Below, piece by piece: positions 24,300 through 36,423 of a stretch of DNA of 64,000 bases. The stretch is taken from NCBI GenBank assembly GCA_000697665.1, contig KL197715.1:1324706-1388705 (forward strand), read 5' to 3'. Each line of letters begins with the position of its first letter. Position 1 is the first letter of the stretch. The position numbers and the translations under genes are program-made. The notes below the pieces were generated by a model. It saw only the letters and a program-made list of their open reading frames with translations. It had not been told where the DNA came from and searched no databases. This stretch comes from Jaapia argillacea MUCL 33604. Taxonomy: Eukaryota > Basidiomycota > Agaricomycetes > Jaapiales > Jaapiaceae.

Positions 24300-25018
24300 T
24301 TACACACTCGACAAGCAATTCAACAGATCGAACAAGGCCCACACATTAAACCCCTTAGAACTAGATGACCTCCGTTTCTGGAGCACAAGAATATAAGAAA
24401 TGATAATTTCTTCCCGGAAATTCTCTGCTTCGGGTGTGAGGGCGAGGTAGGCGCGGGTTATAGAAGGTGGACCACTCGTTGGTTGGAGGTTCCGATCTGA
24501 AGGGGTATACCAAGCTACTGGTTTGGAGTGGACAGAGTAGAGCTATAGGGTAAGAGAGATCGTTACGAAACGCAAAGGCGGGAGAAATAGGTGGACTGAC
24601 GGTTAGTCTGGAACTGGGGTCGAGATCCCAGGTATATGTCTCGCTTCCCACTTTGAAGCAAACACCACTAAACACTCCTGCGTCAACTACGTCCACTAAA
24701 TCGAAGCGGATTCGAGGGGGAGGCTCACTGAACGGGTTCCTTGGTATCCACAAGCCAACTCTTAACTTTGATCAAAGGCCCCCCTCTCAACGACATCAAA
24801 TTCTTCTTTTTATGAATACTAGCCAGCTCTCTCCCATCGTTCTCATGCCTGATCTTGGTATTGTTCCCAGATTCATCCGTCTTCGATGAGTATAACGGGT
24901 TTTCACTGTGTCCAAGGGGATAGAAAGTGATACTCGTTGCATCTGTCCCCAGGACGAGAATCGAGACGTCTGGAATAGGGGTCGGGTCGAGTATTTGGAC
25001 GGGGGTTGGACCAGACAT
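24300..25018 (-). CDS. DUF6593-type protein, copy 1
   Basis: Three exons join in frame: 24729-25018, 24601-24667 and 24300-24542, giving 199 aa from MSGPTPVQILDPTPIPDVSI. Segments typical of this basidiomycete family are an N-terminal strand-rich part (ITFYPLG...PLYS), IRHENDGRELASIHKKK, LRGGPLIKVKSWL, then SETYTWDL, VAWYTPSDR and a C-terminal EEIIISYILVLQKRR. The domain has no established biochemical role and is usually annotated only as DUF6593. No signal peptide. A TATAAA box is at 25078-25083, minus strand, about 60 bp upstream. Intron 2 uses a GTCAGT donor. Confidence 0.78.
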
Positions 25019-26546
25019 AGGTATCGAGACGGGAGGTGAGGTACCAAGGGAGGGTGCGTGCACTGGGGGGGGGGGACTTTATACCGCCGAGCGGTTTATA
25101 ATTGTCGGTGTGGGTAGCATCAGAAAGAGCAGAGATGGAGTGATGGACTCGTCGTCAAAACTTGAACAAACGGATAAGCTTTCGGGCATTGGAATCTGTG
25201 GGATAACGCCGTTGCACGTTCGAAGCCATTCCACGGCGAAAAGCTAAAATGGCGGGTTAGGGTCCGTGCGCACTTTCTTTCCACCCTCCCAGGGATCTCG
25301 TCGTGCCAGCCGAGGACGATGACTATTGGTCTGGAATGTAAGATCGGGCAGCCAGGCTGGGGTCAGCCCTGCCACCATCCATCCGCCTCAGAATTTTGCT
25401 CGTAGGTACTTCGCTCCAAATGGCTACCAGCCAATGACCCAAGCCAACCCACTGAGGTTAAATGCAGGGCACGGCAATACGACATCCCGACGTTATTCCC
25501 CAGCTCCCGTTTTCCCTTCACGGCACAGGCCTGCACTGCAATTCACAGTTAGCTTTCTGCTCCCAGGCTCCCGCTCAACTTGAAGCTTCCAAAGATCAAG
25601 CATGACAGGATTCATCACGGACCTCGTTGACTGCCGTGTCCAGCTCAATTTAGGGCCATACACTTCGGGTGTATTGACTTGGAATCTGAAGTGTCCAGTG
25701 CGACTTTCTGTTAGAAGTGTAAGTAAAATTAGTTCAGACCGCGTGGCGTACCGTGGGGGAAACCAGCGGGGTACGCCGTCGAAGTGTCGAAGTGTCGGCG
25801 AGGCATCCGATCGGTGGTCACTACCACTCACATTCCACGTCTGTTCCCTTGCCAAGCGTGTTCGGGACCCACACACGACATCCGAGTCAGTACGGAGAAG
25901 GCTAACCAGCGCGAAACGACGACCGCGCAATCAGCGACTCGCGTACAAACTTCTGTCACAGCTTGAACTCACTTTCGAGGGCGGGTTCTGCATCGAACAT
26001 CTGGGTGGTGCGGAAGAAGAGTAACGGTGAGCTGCTGATCCACCCCTGTTATGAAGACTTCAAGGGGAGGCGTATGATTTGGGTTGAAGAAGACGTTTGA
26101 GGAGATTAAGATGCAATATGTCACGATTGCAGATCCTTAGTGCAAAGTGTCCGAGTACCAATCATGCCATGTATGACAACTGGTAAGTACTGTTACTATT
26201 CTGTCAGGTATCAATTATTTGTGGTGTGTGTAAGCTAGGAGTGGAAATCTATGGGTGAATCACGGGCTAGGTGAGTGAAACAAGGCAAGATGGAATGTGA
26301 ATACAGGGCAGGAGGGGGCTGAATAGCTGAGGAGCGCTAGGAAGGCTAACACGTCGAATAGGTAGGAATTACACGCGGCGTTGGCATGTGGCCGGGAAAG
26401 ACCGGAAATACGAAGCACCGATTGTGAGCCATAGCGGAAGTGGTATAAAGTCAAATGTCCGAAACATAACAACACCTGATTGGAACATTATCAGCGCGTT
26501 TACACTTTCGATTCGTAAACAAAACGATAGAAACCTCACTCAATAT
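25019..26546. other. Duplicated flank with remnant gene
   Basis: Upstream of DUF6593 copy 1. The segment from about 25255 (GGTTAGGGTCCGTGCGC) to about 25905 is paralogous to about 27537-28060 upstream of copy 2, for example CATTCCAC and CGACATCC-containing stretches. A run of eleven G lies at 25065-25075. It includes the decayed 118-aa gene remnant described separately. Confidence 0.5.
25966..26162 (+). pseudogene. Decayed remnant of the 118-aa gene family
   Basis: The DNA from about 25975 (ACTTTCGAGGGCGGGTTCT) to the region of GATTGCAGATCCTTAGTGC lines up with the 3' half of the 118-aa genes: the T-F-E-G region, the segment that encodes DLGLKKKFEEIG, and the YVTIADP region. Frame is lost more than once, internal stops are present and the N-terminal half is not recognisable. 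Its position, convergent to DUF6593 copy 2, mirrors that of intact copy 2 relative to DUF6593 copy 1. Confidence 0.7.
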
Positions 26547-27297
26547 TTAGTTGCTCATCTGAAACAAACTCATCAAGTTCATCATGCCCCATGCATTATA
26601 CCACTGAGTACTGGGTGTCCGACCACCCGACCTAACCTTCTGGAAAACGATACAAAAAGAAATGATGATTTCGTCCCAGAATTGCTCGGCTTGGGGTGTG
26701 AGGGCAAGGTAGGCGCGGGTTATGGAAGGTGGACCATGTGTTACTCGGAGGTGACGGTCGGAAGGGGTGTACCACGCTACTGGTCGAGTTATGGAGTGGA
26801 CGCAGTAGAGCTAGAGTAGGAGGTCGTTAGGGACGCAAAGGCGGGATAAATGGGAGGACTTACGGTCAGTCGGGAACCGGAGTCGATACCCCATGTATAT
26901 GTCTCGCCTCTCACGGTGAAAGATACACCACTAAACGCTCCAACGTCAACGACATCTACCAACTCGAAGCAGACTCAGGGGCTCACTGAACGGGTTCCTT
27001 GGTATTCACAAGCCAATCCTTAACTTTCATCAACTCCCCTCCTCTCAACGTCATCATATCCGCACCCATCTTCTTTCTATGAATACTCGCCATCTCGGTT
27101 CCATTCCTCTCGTGCCTAATCTCGGTATTGTTGGCAGAATCGTCCGATTTCACAGAGTATAATGGGTGGGCCATATTTCCGAGGGGATAGAACGTAGTGT
27201 TCGTGGGACTGTCTTTTTCAAGGACAAGGATCGACACGTCTGGCATGTCAGGGATAGGGGTCGGGTCGAGCATTTGGATGGAGGTTGAACCAGACAT
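26547..27297 (-). CDS. DUF6593-type protein, copy 2
   Basis: Exons 26987-27297, 26864-26930 and 26547-26810, in frame, encode 213 aa. Intron positions and the 67-nt middle exon are identical to copy 1. It starts MSGSTSIQMLDPTPIPDMPD and keeps IRHERNGTEMASIHRKK, LRGGELMKVKDWLVNTKEPV, GETYTWGIDSGSRL, VAWYTPSDR and a DEIIISFCIVFQK C-terminal strand. Differences from copy 1 are spread evenly, including an insertion (KKMGADMM) before LRGG, so this duplication is older than the secreted-protein block. A TATAAA box is at 27359-27364, minus strand. Confidence 0.78.
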
Positions 27298-28613
27298 AGT
27301 ATCGAGATTGAAAGGGCGAGTTCGGAGTTGTAGTGAGGGCGAGGACGAGGAGCGAGAGTTTATACCACTGTGCGGTGGTCTATAAACGGGTGCGGTCTGG
27401 TTGCTGCGGGTAGCATCAGAAGGAGCAGAGAAAGATGCTTGCGTGGGTCGTCAAAATTCGAGTAACGGATAAGATTTCGGGCGTTCGAGGCTATGCGCTA
27501 TCTCCGTCGGACGGTCCGACCCATTCCACGGCTGGTTAGGGTCCGTGCGCTCTTTCTTTCTGCCGTCGCGTTGGGCTCGCTGCCGGAGACAGCGACGACG
27601 ACAGCGACGACGACAACGACGACGACAACGACAACGCTACGAATCTCCCAAGGGCAACTTTAGGGCAGACAGTATGGCGTCCTGGCATCACATCTCAATT
27701 GGGCAATTTAAGCACTGCTCTGCGCAGCGTGCTCTCCTTCTCTGAATTATAATTCTCAGTCATCGTCATGCACCCACGACTAGGTTTCTAAGGACTGTTA
27801 TGAAACAGGTTCAGTTCTCACTGTCGACCGACGGGCTGCATTGACCGTCCACTCAGTGTCATACACCTCTAATACAATTGACTGGAATCCCAACGAACAG
27901 TGTCTGCTACACAGTGTGATATTCAACGTTGGAGCGTCGTGAGGGATGCTGGGGAATCGGCGGAGGTCAGCCTTCGCAGCGCATACATTCCACATACTTG
28001 CTGTCCTGTTGCCGAGTCTACTCGCGACACCCACATGACATCCAAGCCCACCTATAGCACACGCCTGATTTTAACCCTCAATGCTCTACATATGGAGACC
28101 TCTCACCAAGTGCAAAGGTTTTTGCCCGACTTCACAGTCGATTCCAACTACCGGACTTTCGCCTTGGCACCGTCACCTGCAAGAATATGCTGTGCAGAAG
28201 GTGGCCAACGTGAAACAAACCTCAGGTTTGCCGATATACTTCCTGGCTTTCGTCACTGCAGAGATTCCATGTATTCTTCGCCTGATCGTGTTTCGAGCAA
28301 TCTAAGTCGGACGATGTGGTCCCCTCGCGAGATATGCCCGCCAGTCTGCAAATCTAGTCAGTTTGTACAATGCAATTGTGATGATATGAAAACAGTCGAT
28401 GAATTAGTCGATTAATAGTGTAATACATAGCAGGGCCCGACGCAGGTGGAAGTTCCTCGCCCACAAAGTTTTCTTGGACAGCGTAAACGGTAGCTCGTGA
28501 TCTCGATGTCCTCAGTTTTGGTCCCCATGGGCCGACCGTTAGAAGAGACGGTTCCTAGAGCCAGTATTATCTCGATATATAGTCAACCAATGCAAAGAGT
28601 CGGGCGTACCTGT
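27298..28613. other. Right end of the island, paralogous flank
   Basis: 27537-28060 is a diverged copy of 25257-25905. No 118-aa gene follows it, so the repeat unit ends here. 28060-28613 leads into the 3' end of the BTB gene. No gene recognised. Confidence 0.45.
27591..27636. repeat. GAC/AAC trinucleotide microsatellite
   Basis: An imperfect array of CGA/CAA triplets (GACGACGACAGCGACGACG...) in non-coding DNA upstream of DUF6593 copy 2. Confidence 0.8.
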
Positions 28614-29686
28614 TCACTCACTGATCGGGAAGACCGTCCCGTCAAGAATACGTGCGAATAGTGACAGTCTCCCAGCATTATACTTCTCCCCCAGAAACTT
28701 CACACAATTATCACAATAAGCCCCAAATACACTGAGGCGTGAGGAGGTAAAGCGATCGACCAACGGGTCAGGCCGCGGAGTGGAGGGGCCGACTTTTCCT
28801 GACATAGATCTGGCTAAACCGGGACAGTTGGGACGAGCGCATTGTTCTGAAGAAGGTCGTACTGCCTCGATGCAGCCGGTGGTGATGTCGAAAGATTCTT
28901 CGAAGAGCGAATGCAGGCCTTCCACACAGCTTCCCATCAAATCCCAATCGAGCTTCTCCACCGACCCGTCCAGGTGTTTGTATCCCTCGAAGAGGGTTCG
29001 AGCAGGGATCTGGCAACATTCATATAGCGAGAGGTAGAGGATATGCTTGAGGTCGAGTTCAGAGGCCAGATTTGCAATTCCAACAATGACACTGGGATCT
29101 TTGATGAGCTGGTCTCGGTCTTTTTTGTTGAGAGTCCAAGCATCCAGACGAGGAGGGAAGCAGTGGTTCAGTCGAGTCAACGCACCCCCACGGAGATCCT
29201 CGATACGATACTTTGTGCCAAGTCGCAACATGGACGCAAGCATATCGAAAGAGCATTGGCTAGAGTCAAAGTACCTGAACGCCATATCCGTCAGTGCCTG
29301 AAGAAAGAAAGTGCAGAATGGCTTTACGTGCGATCGAATAGCGCAGAAAGAAAATGAGCCAAGTCGGTTGGACGGTCGGAGACTTCAAAAACAGGACAGC
29401 CATCCATCACCATATCTCCTGTTTTATGTTCTTTTGCGAACATGCCGCGAAACACTTCAGAGCGGCGACTGAGTATGCCCCGATATACTTTGAATGCGAC
29501 TGTCTGCTGTGCGACAAGGACGATGTTCCTATCCTCATACCAAATCATTTCGTGTTTCTTGAGCTCCATAAATTGCGTCCAATTGGCGTCAACGCCGGTT
29601 CCAGTGGGCTCTTCATCGGTACGAGCACGTTTCAGCCTCAGGCTCCGAGGAGACACAGCTTCGTCAACTTCGTGTTTAATGGACAT
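28614..29686 (-). CDS. BTB/POZ domain protein 1
   Basis: Two exons, 29328-29686 and 28614-29274 (intron 29275-29327), encode 339 aa. The start is ATG 29686 (MSIKHEVDEAVSPRS). After a basic stretch (KRARTDEEPTG), the BTB fold begins at KKHEMIWYEDRNIVLVAQQ and continues with FKVYRGILSRRSEVFRGMFA and LAHFLSALFDR. The intron falls at the end of the first half, where the acceptor at 29275-29276 restores frame (RTYFDSSQCSF). The second half is helical and holds four paired cysteines (CARPNCPG, CDNC). In these fungi this is an expanded family often guessed to be a Cullin-3 adaptor or nuclear regulator, without direct proof. Confidence 0.85.
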
Positions 29687-30169
29687 GGAGCGGTGTCTAA
29701 AAAGGACCAAAGGCGTCAAGACACGAGAGAGTAAACTGATGGTTGTGGATACGAACGTCGTCAGTTTGATGGCAGTCTTCGGGGACGAAACTCGGGCTGA
29801 AGTGGTAAATTCGCACGTCGGGTCACGTGATTACTGTCACACTCGCAGGTGACTGCATCGAAATTGAAGAACTCACGTCGGGACTCACACAAGGCTCAAT
29901 TACCGTTCGTGAACGACACACTCGATCTCAGTTAGACGAGTGAGGTGAATTAGGTGAATTAATCGAAGTGTGGCAGGTATGTACACATGAGTTGACAAGG
30001 ACATTGCGCAAAGAGCTAGCATGATACAAAGAGCAGAGTATGCGGATATTAAATAAGATTGCGAAAAGTCTGGGGAATGAATACCGGTGAGGATTGTATG
30101 ACCATAATGAAAGCGACAACACTCCGAGAAGGAGACACAAAATCGAACAAATCAGAGGGCTAGGTCCCT
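29687..30169. other. Intergenic
   Basis: Promoter side of the BTB gene and 3' flank of the CM1 gene. Nothing coding seen. Confidence 0.45.
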
Positions 30170-33100
30170 TCATCGAGTGGGAGATGAAGACACCTTGTTG
30201 GCATCGATGATCTCCTCCAACTGTTTCTTCCGTCTCGTCTCTAGCTCCTTCTGTCTCTTCAGGCTCCTACAATCACGCATTATCAGTGAAATGTACGACA
30301 ACTCGCGAATGGAACACAACTCACTCGACCTGATTCTCTAACTCCGTAATCCTCTCCTTGTTCCCCTGTTTCTCCCTCTTGACCTTCTCCTCAGCAGCCT
30401 TCAACCTCGCTTCGTACTCCTTCACCCTAGCTTCCCACTTATTATCAACCACCGTCGTCTTCTGGTTGGCAGCAGCAAGCTTCTCCTCAGCGGCTGCCAA
30501 CTGATTCTGGGAGTTGATGAAACGGCGCTCCGCATTGACGGCTCTAGCTTGTAGTGACTTGACTTCCGTCGATTCTCCTGGAAGAGGTCGGCGGAGACGT
30601 GACAGCGTAGCTGTCAGCTCGGTATTGGTTGCCTATAGCCCATGTCGAAATTACTATCATACTGGTAGTCAGGATCGAACCGGCCTACCTTGAGAGCTTC
30701 CAACTCCCCTTCCTTCACACTCAACTGTCTCCTCCAAGTAGACTTCGTATCTCCATAGTTCTTCACACTAACCTCAAACTTATCGATCTGCTTCCACCTC
30801 TGATCCAACTGCTTTCTCATATCCGTCAATTTCTCCATAAACTTCGTCTCAGCCTCCTTGACCCGCCTATCAAAGTCGAGCTGAATTTGCGAGAGTTGTT
30901 TGAGACGGGTGATGAGGTTGTCGTGGAAGACGGAGAAGTTGGTGAAAGGTTTGGTTTCGGCTTGACCTGCCTTCTTCTGCAGCCACGACGCGCCACGATA
31001 GTCAGAAACGAGATCGAAACGGGAAAGACGAAAAGAGACAAAGACTCACCGGAGTCTTGTCGACACCCAGTATCTTATCCATATACTGATAAATAGTCAA
31101 CAATAACGTATTCCTCTCCGTAAGTTGATCCCGATACTGTCCCTCCGCAACCAACAAACTCCTCTGATCCTTCGATAACCTCGCCTCCAAATCACTCACC
31201 CGACTCCTAAACAAACCCAACTCCGACTCGGCAGCCTTAAGCTGAGCCTGCGCCGTATCAAGTTTCTCCGACACGTTCAACCTCGCTTGAGTCTGCGCGG
31301 CGAGTTGAGACGAGAGCTCACGATTCTCCGCATGCAACTTATCGAGCAAGTTATCCCGATCCCTATTCCTCCCATCTCTTTCATCCAACTCTTTCCTAGC
31401 CCGACTCAATTCATCCTCCAGCCTCTCTAAATCTCTCTTCAACCTATCCACCTCCAACTGTAACGAGAACCTAGCAGTGGTATGCTCGTCACCCAATTTC
31501 CTCGTCTCCTGTTCTACACCTTGTAACGCAGCTTGGACTTTACCCAGATCATCCTCCCTCTGAGTCAACAAAGCTTGCGTCCTCGTGAGGTCATTCAAAG
31601 CTTTCTGTAAAGCGCTCTCCTTCGCTTCGACATCTCGGCGTACCGAGCGCAGTTCAGAGGCATGTCGTCTATCAGCGTCATCGAAGTCTGATGAGAGACG
31701 TTCGTGAGCTTCTCGTTCCCGTTGAAGTTCAGAAACGACATCTTCGATATGACGAGCTAGTTCCTCTTGACGAGCCTGGTGAGCCGACAAGTCTTCGAGT
31801 AACCTCTCGCAATCGTCCGACTTGTCTTCGAGGTCCTGTTTATACGCCGCCACTTTCTGTATACGAGTAAATCAACCATTAGCCCCGAAAATCGATGCAG
31901 CGAAGTGGCAACTCACATCCTTGAGAGCAGCACAAGTAGCTTCCAAAGTCTCCTTCTCAACACCCCAATCCTCACCAGCTCGCTCAGCCTCAGCCTTCAT
32001 TCTATCGAGCTCATCCTCCAATCTATAAACCACCTCTCCCATCCTCTCAATCTCCCTATTCGCTTCCTCAATCTCGATATCCTTCTCTAATGTTTCCTGC
32101 TCGAGATGGGCGAGCGTTTGTTCGAATTTCTGATGAAGATCGGATATTGTAGACTCGAGTTCGGCGATATTGAGACGGAGTTCTTTAGATTCTGCATCTC
32201 GTTCTTGGATGTTCTGATCCCAAACCCAAATTCGATCAGTCCAACCTTCACCATAAAAAAAGCATTTACTCACATCACGCAACTCCTCAACCTGTTGTCT
32301 AGCCTCCTCCGCCTCACCCCTCCACTCCATCTCAACAACCTCCACAACTCTCTCATGCTCGGCAACCATCTCATCCAACTCCCTCCCTCTCATCTCACAT
32401 TCCTCCTCCTTAACCTCCAACTCCTCCTCCTTCTGCGCCAACTCAATAGTCAAAGCCGCAACCTTATCTCTCAATGTATTGATATCTTCTTCAGCTGCAT
32501 CACGATCTTGAGAAACAGCCAAGATCTGAGCTCGAGATTCCGAACGTTCGAGAGTGGTAGCTGAGAGACGACGTTCGACGTCTTCGAGTTGGAGACGGAG
32601 GGAATCGATTAGGTCGGCTTGATCTTCGTGTTCTTCGTCACGTTGAGAGAGTAGGGCAGCTTGGTCTTCGAGAGTATTACGGAGTTCGTCGTTGATAGCT
32701 TCCAGTTCCTCTATTCGTTCTCGATCTTGTCCTCCTCGTGCACCGTTACTTGACCCACTCTCGACGATATCCCTAAGCCTATCCAATTCCTCTTGGTTAT
32801 CTTCCAAAAGACCCCTAGCGCCCTCTAATTCTTCCTCCAACTCAACGTTCCGCATCTCCAACTCTCGCACAACTTCATCAGAGACGGCAGCACTTCCAAC
32901 ACCCCCAAACCTCCTCCTCAAATCCCTCAATTCTCTCTCCCTCTCTTCCAACTTCTCCTCTAATTCTCGCTCTCGACCCCTGCCGTGATCGTGGTTACAA
33001 GACCTCTGAGACCTTTCCAACTCCTTTTCTAATTCAAGTATGAGTTTCTTGAGTTTCTTGAGTTCCATACGGTGTTGTTGGACTTCGATCTTCAGGTTGA

Positions 33101-33855
33101 TGTTCTGCTTGAGAGCTGTTTCCATCTGGTCAGGAGCGAGCTGGGCTAGACGTTCTTCCAAAAAGTGGACTTTGAGCTGGAGAGAGAAGTTATCTTTCTT
33201 CAAAGAGTCGATGTGCTTTGGTGGTCAAGATCGACGTGGCCGAAATCGGGATCATAGCCCAAGAGGCCAAAGCGAAATGTGTCGATTCAGAGGTGGGAGA
33301 TGTGGCTTTTGATTAGATTGTTGGTGGCCCGGTGATGGAATAGGAGGAACGTACCTTTTCTTGATCACGAAGTGTGAGGTTCGTTACCCCTTTCGCACCA
33401 CTCGACCTAGCACGTTTCATTCTCGCAGGCATAGGAGTCTCCGGTCCCTCCCCACCCCACTTTTTATCCTTCTCTTTATCAGGTGTATCCAGCACCCCTC
33501 CTCCCTCTTCTCCCTCCTCCGTGTCTCTCAGCGCCGAACTCCCGTGTCTCCTGCTAAACACCTGTCCCCCTATCCCCCCTCCACCATCATCACCACCCGG
33601 TTTTCTCGAAAAAGAAGATTGACCATGAGTGGGCGGGGAGGGTGTTGATACGGGTGCGGAAGAGGGAGCTGTGGTTGCTGATGTGGTGGAGGGTATTCGG
33701 ATGGTTGGGTCTCGGGAATGGGACTTGTCACGTTTGTGGTCGCGACGTGCGGGTGTGGAGAGATTTGAGTGGAATGAGGGGAGGGAGAGGTCGGGGTGGG
33801 TGTTGTTGGTTGATTGGTAGGATGAATCCGCTCGGGTGTTCAGAGCTGCTGACAT
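30170..33855 (-). CDS. CM1-domain coiled-coil MTOC protein (Mto1/Pcp1-like)
   Basis: Seven exons (33355-33855, 32274-33215, 31917-32213, 31050-31856, 30689-30976, 30325-30632, 30170-30266) join with matching phases into 1079 aa. Residues 1-155 are disordered and Ser/Pro-rich. The centrosomin motif 1 follows at about 160-230: NLTLRDQEK, HIDSLKKDNFSLQLKVHFLE, ERLAQLAP and the helix ALKQNINLKIEVQQHRMELK. The rest is nearly continuous coiled coil. CM1 binds and activates the gamma-tubulin ring complex, so the protein should nucleate microtubules at the spindle pole body or at cytoplasmic organising centres. Assigning it specifically to Mto1 or Pcp1/Spc110 needs comparison of the C-terminus, which lacks a clear PACT signature to my eye. 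Confidence 0.9.
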
Positions 33856-35359
33856 TGTGACGCTTTGAAGGTGGATGGTGTGCTTGGGGTGGCTGGTGCG
33901 CCACTGGGGATTTGGAAGGCGCTCAGATCAATGGTTATGGTTTTGAACTTTGCAGGCAAGGAGGTGGCAGAGTAAAACAGATAGCAGATATCGATGTTGC
34001 AAGACCACCGGAACTCGAGGTTCAACAGGTTCAACCACGCAGTTTGCGTCGCCACTCCGGATTTATCTCGTCGATAAGATCACAACTTTCCTCGAGATAT
34101 TCGGTAGGATTCAAAGTCGACAGGTGAAGAAAAAACTGAAGAAGAAAAGGGCATACGCCTCGAGGGCAGATGCTGGTTCAAGCAAGTTCAAGGTCAAGCC
34201 GTGTTCGGAGCACACCCACGTGGTGACGAAGCGAAGCAAGGTCACCTCAAAGTTTCCTCAGCGCCACTTGCGCTGCTGCGCCTCTTTTCCTCCTTCCACC
34301 TGGACAGGCCAGCTGCCGTAGATCTCCTGCTCTCTTAACATTCCGAGGCTAAATTATAATCGTCTGGGATGCACTATTGCTGTGCTTCGAACAGAAGACT
34401 GAAGTAGCTTCCTTCATACTTGTTGGAACCATGCTCGTGTTCAATACTGTACTGAAACCCGCCGGAGGAGCTATACCAGGCACGTCTTTATTCGTATATG
34501 CTTGTAGCACCTTGTATCTCAAATACTCGACGACCAATCTGGTACTGCTACTGAGTGTCAGTCTACGAGCCACGACGTCAATCACCCACCCGCACTCGCC
34601 TTTGATATAGGTATGCTCAACCTCCAATTCATTCGCACCCTTCCTGGGACCCTTTTATGCTAAAAAGCTAAAACTCAAACGTCCTTGATATTGCGCCCAC
34701 CCCGCATCAGAACTCACCCGGTCAAATGTCCGTCGTACAATCCCGTTCCAAAGCTCCTTCCCGGTTGCTAACTCTCCTTGGAGTGAGTTGCTGTGCGCCC
34801 CACGAATTTTGATGCCGCTCCGAGCATCGGCATCGCGTCAATACAGAGTGTTTTCTCGGCCAGCGTTGCGGTCGTATCCGCCATCGTGGCTACGTATGAT
34901 GTCCTGGAAAGCACAATGTCGTATTTTACCATCCATTGAATACCCTATTGGCAAGGCCCTATCCATGTACCTTTTTCATTTTAGATGAATGCCAGTGGCT
35001 CTTATCAATTGGCACAGCACCGATGCCCATAGAGCGCGGTATAGCAAGTGGGAGCCCCCAAGGTATCTCAAGCCCCGTGATACGATCTGGGTTGTGCAGA
35101 CGACTGTTCCCTATAGTGATGCCGCCATCGCTTGACCGCCGATCGTCAAATGCAATCTGGCGTTGAGTACCAAATCCGTCCAAAGCCAAATACTCCACAA
35201 TATTGGGCCCACAGTACCACAAAAGAATTTAGGCTCGAAAAATAACGTTACACAGCCTAATTACTTAGAACAAGCTTCAAGCTTAAGTGAGTCAAGAACG
35301 CGTCTTTCTCCCGCAAACCACCACCGACAAGTTTTCCTCCCATCCAGACGCGTCCATAC
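33856..35359. other. Divergent intergenic region
   Basis: Lies between the CM1 gene (minus) and the second BTB gene (plus), so it carries two promoters. It is long at 1.5 kb. Frames of 70-120 aa here (for example 33950-34321) show no domain-like pattern, and I make no gene call. Confidence 0.45.
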
Positions 35360-36423
35360 ATGTCTGTCAACAGAGATGTCGACCCTCCACCTGGAAAACG
35401 CCCTCGCACTGAGGACCCGGACTCGGACTCGGACGCAGGAACCACAGAGCCCCAAACCGAGCTGAAGAAACACGAAACGCTCTGGTTCGACGACGGGAAC
35501 GTGATCCTCGTAGCGTCCAGAATATTGGCCTTCAAGGTATACCGAGGAGTACTTAGCCGTTGCTCTGGGGTTTTTCGTGACTTGCTCAGCGTTAAGCTCG
35601 AGGGAGAGCCGATGGAAGGATGTCGAGTGGTACATTTACCGGATAATCCATCAGAGCTGGGATACCTTCTTTCTGCTTTGTTCTTGCGGAGGTGAGTCTA
35701 TGTCGAAAACGTTGTGTTCTACTCGGCGATCACAGCTGACTTGATCCCTCCTCCAGTTCCTTCATCGTCACACAATGCGGGTTTGAAGAACTCGCCGCGA
35801 TATTACGACTCTCTACAAAATACTCAATACCAGGGCTCCGCCAAGAGTCCCTGGAGTTCCTCAATTACTGCTTCCCCGCCAACGCAACCATGCACGAGTT
35901 CACGTCGCTCAAACGCAGGAACTTACTAAAAGCACCTGGAGCCGCCATTGGACTTGTCAACCTCGCCTTGGAACTCAAACTCGACGCACCCATCGGGAAC
36001 CTAGCTTTATACGAATGTTGCACCATGCCCATCCGCGATCTATGTGATGGTTACAAACGGTCAGATGGAACGACCGAAACCCTCGACTCGAAGACGATGG
36101 GCCGGTGCATGCGGGGCAGGGACATACTCGTCTCGACCGACTTCCGAAGAGCCAATCAATGGATGAACGTCACGCGACCTACGGTGCTATGCACCCCGGC
36201 CACTTGTCCTGGATTGAACATCAGCGTCGTCCGGAGAAGCCCCAAAGCCCAAAGTCTCTTCCAATCTGGACATCATGCACCGCAGGAGAGGACGGCCTAT
36301 ATGGACATCCTTCAACCGTATTGTAGGGTTTGCATGAGTATTTTGATGAATGAACGAGGAGCGGGTAGGCAGACGATGTTGAGTCGTGTTGTACAAGGGG
36401 CCGTTTTTCCAAAGACGTGGTAA
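35360..36423 (+). CDS. BTB/POZ domain protein 2
   Basis: Exons 35360-35691 and 35757-36423 encode 332 aa. It has the same architecture as the BTB protein at 28.6-29.7 kb: a basic N-terminal stretch (GKRPRTEDPDS), the BTB core KKHETLWFDDGNVILVASR with FKVYRGVLSRCSGVFRDLL and LGYLLSALFLR, an intron at the equivalent place, and a helical second half with CTPATCPGL and CRVC cysteine pairs. The C-termini also align (RVVQGAVFPKTW against RILDGTVFPISE). The two genes are clearly ancient paralogues rather than part of the recent island. Confidence 0.85.
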
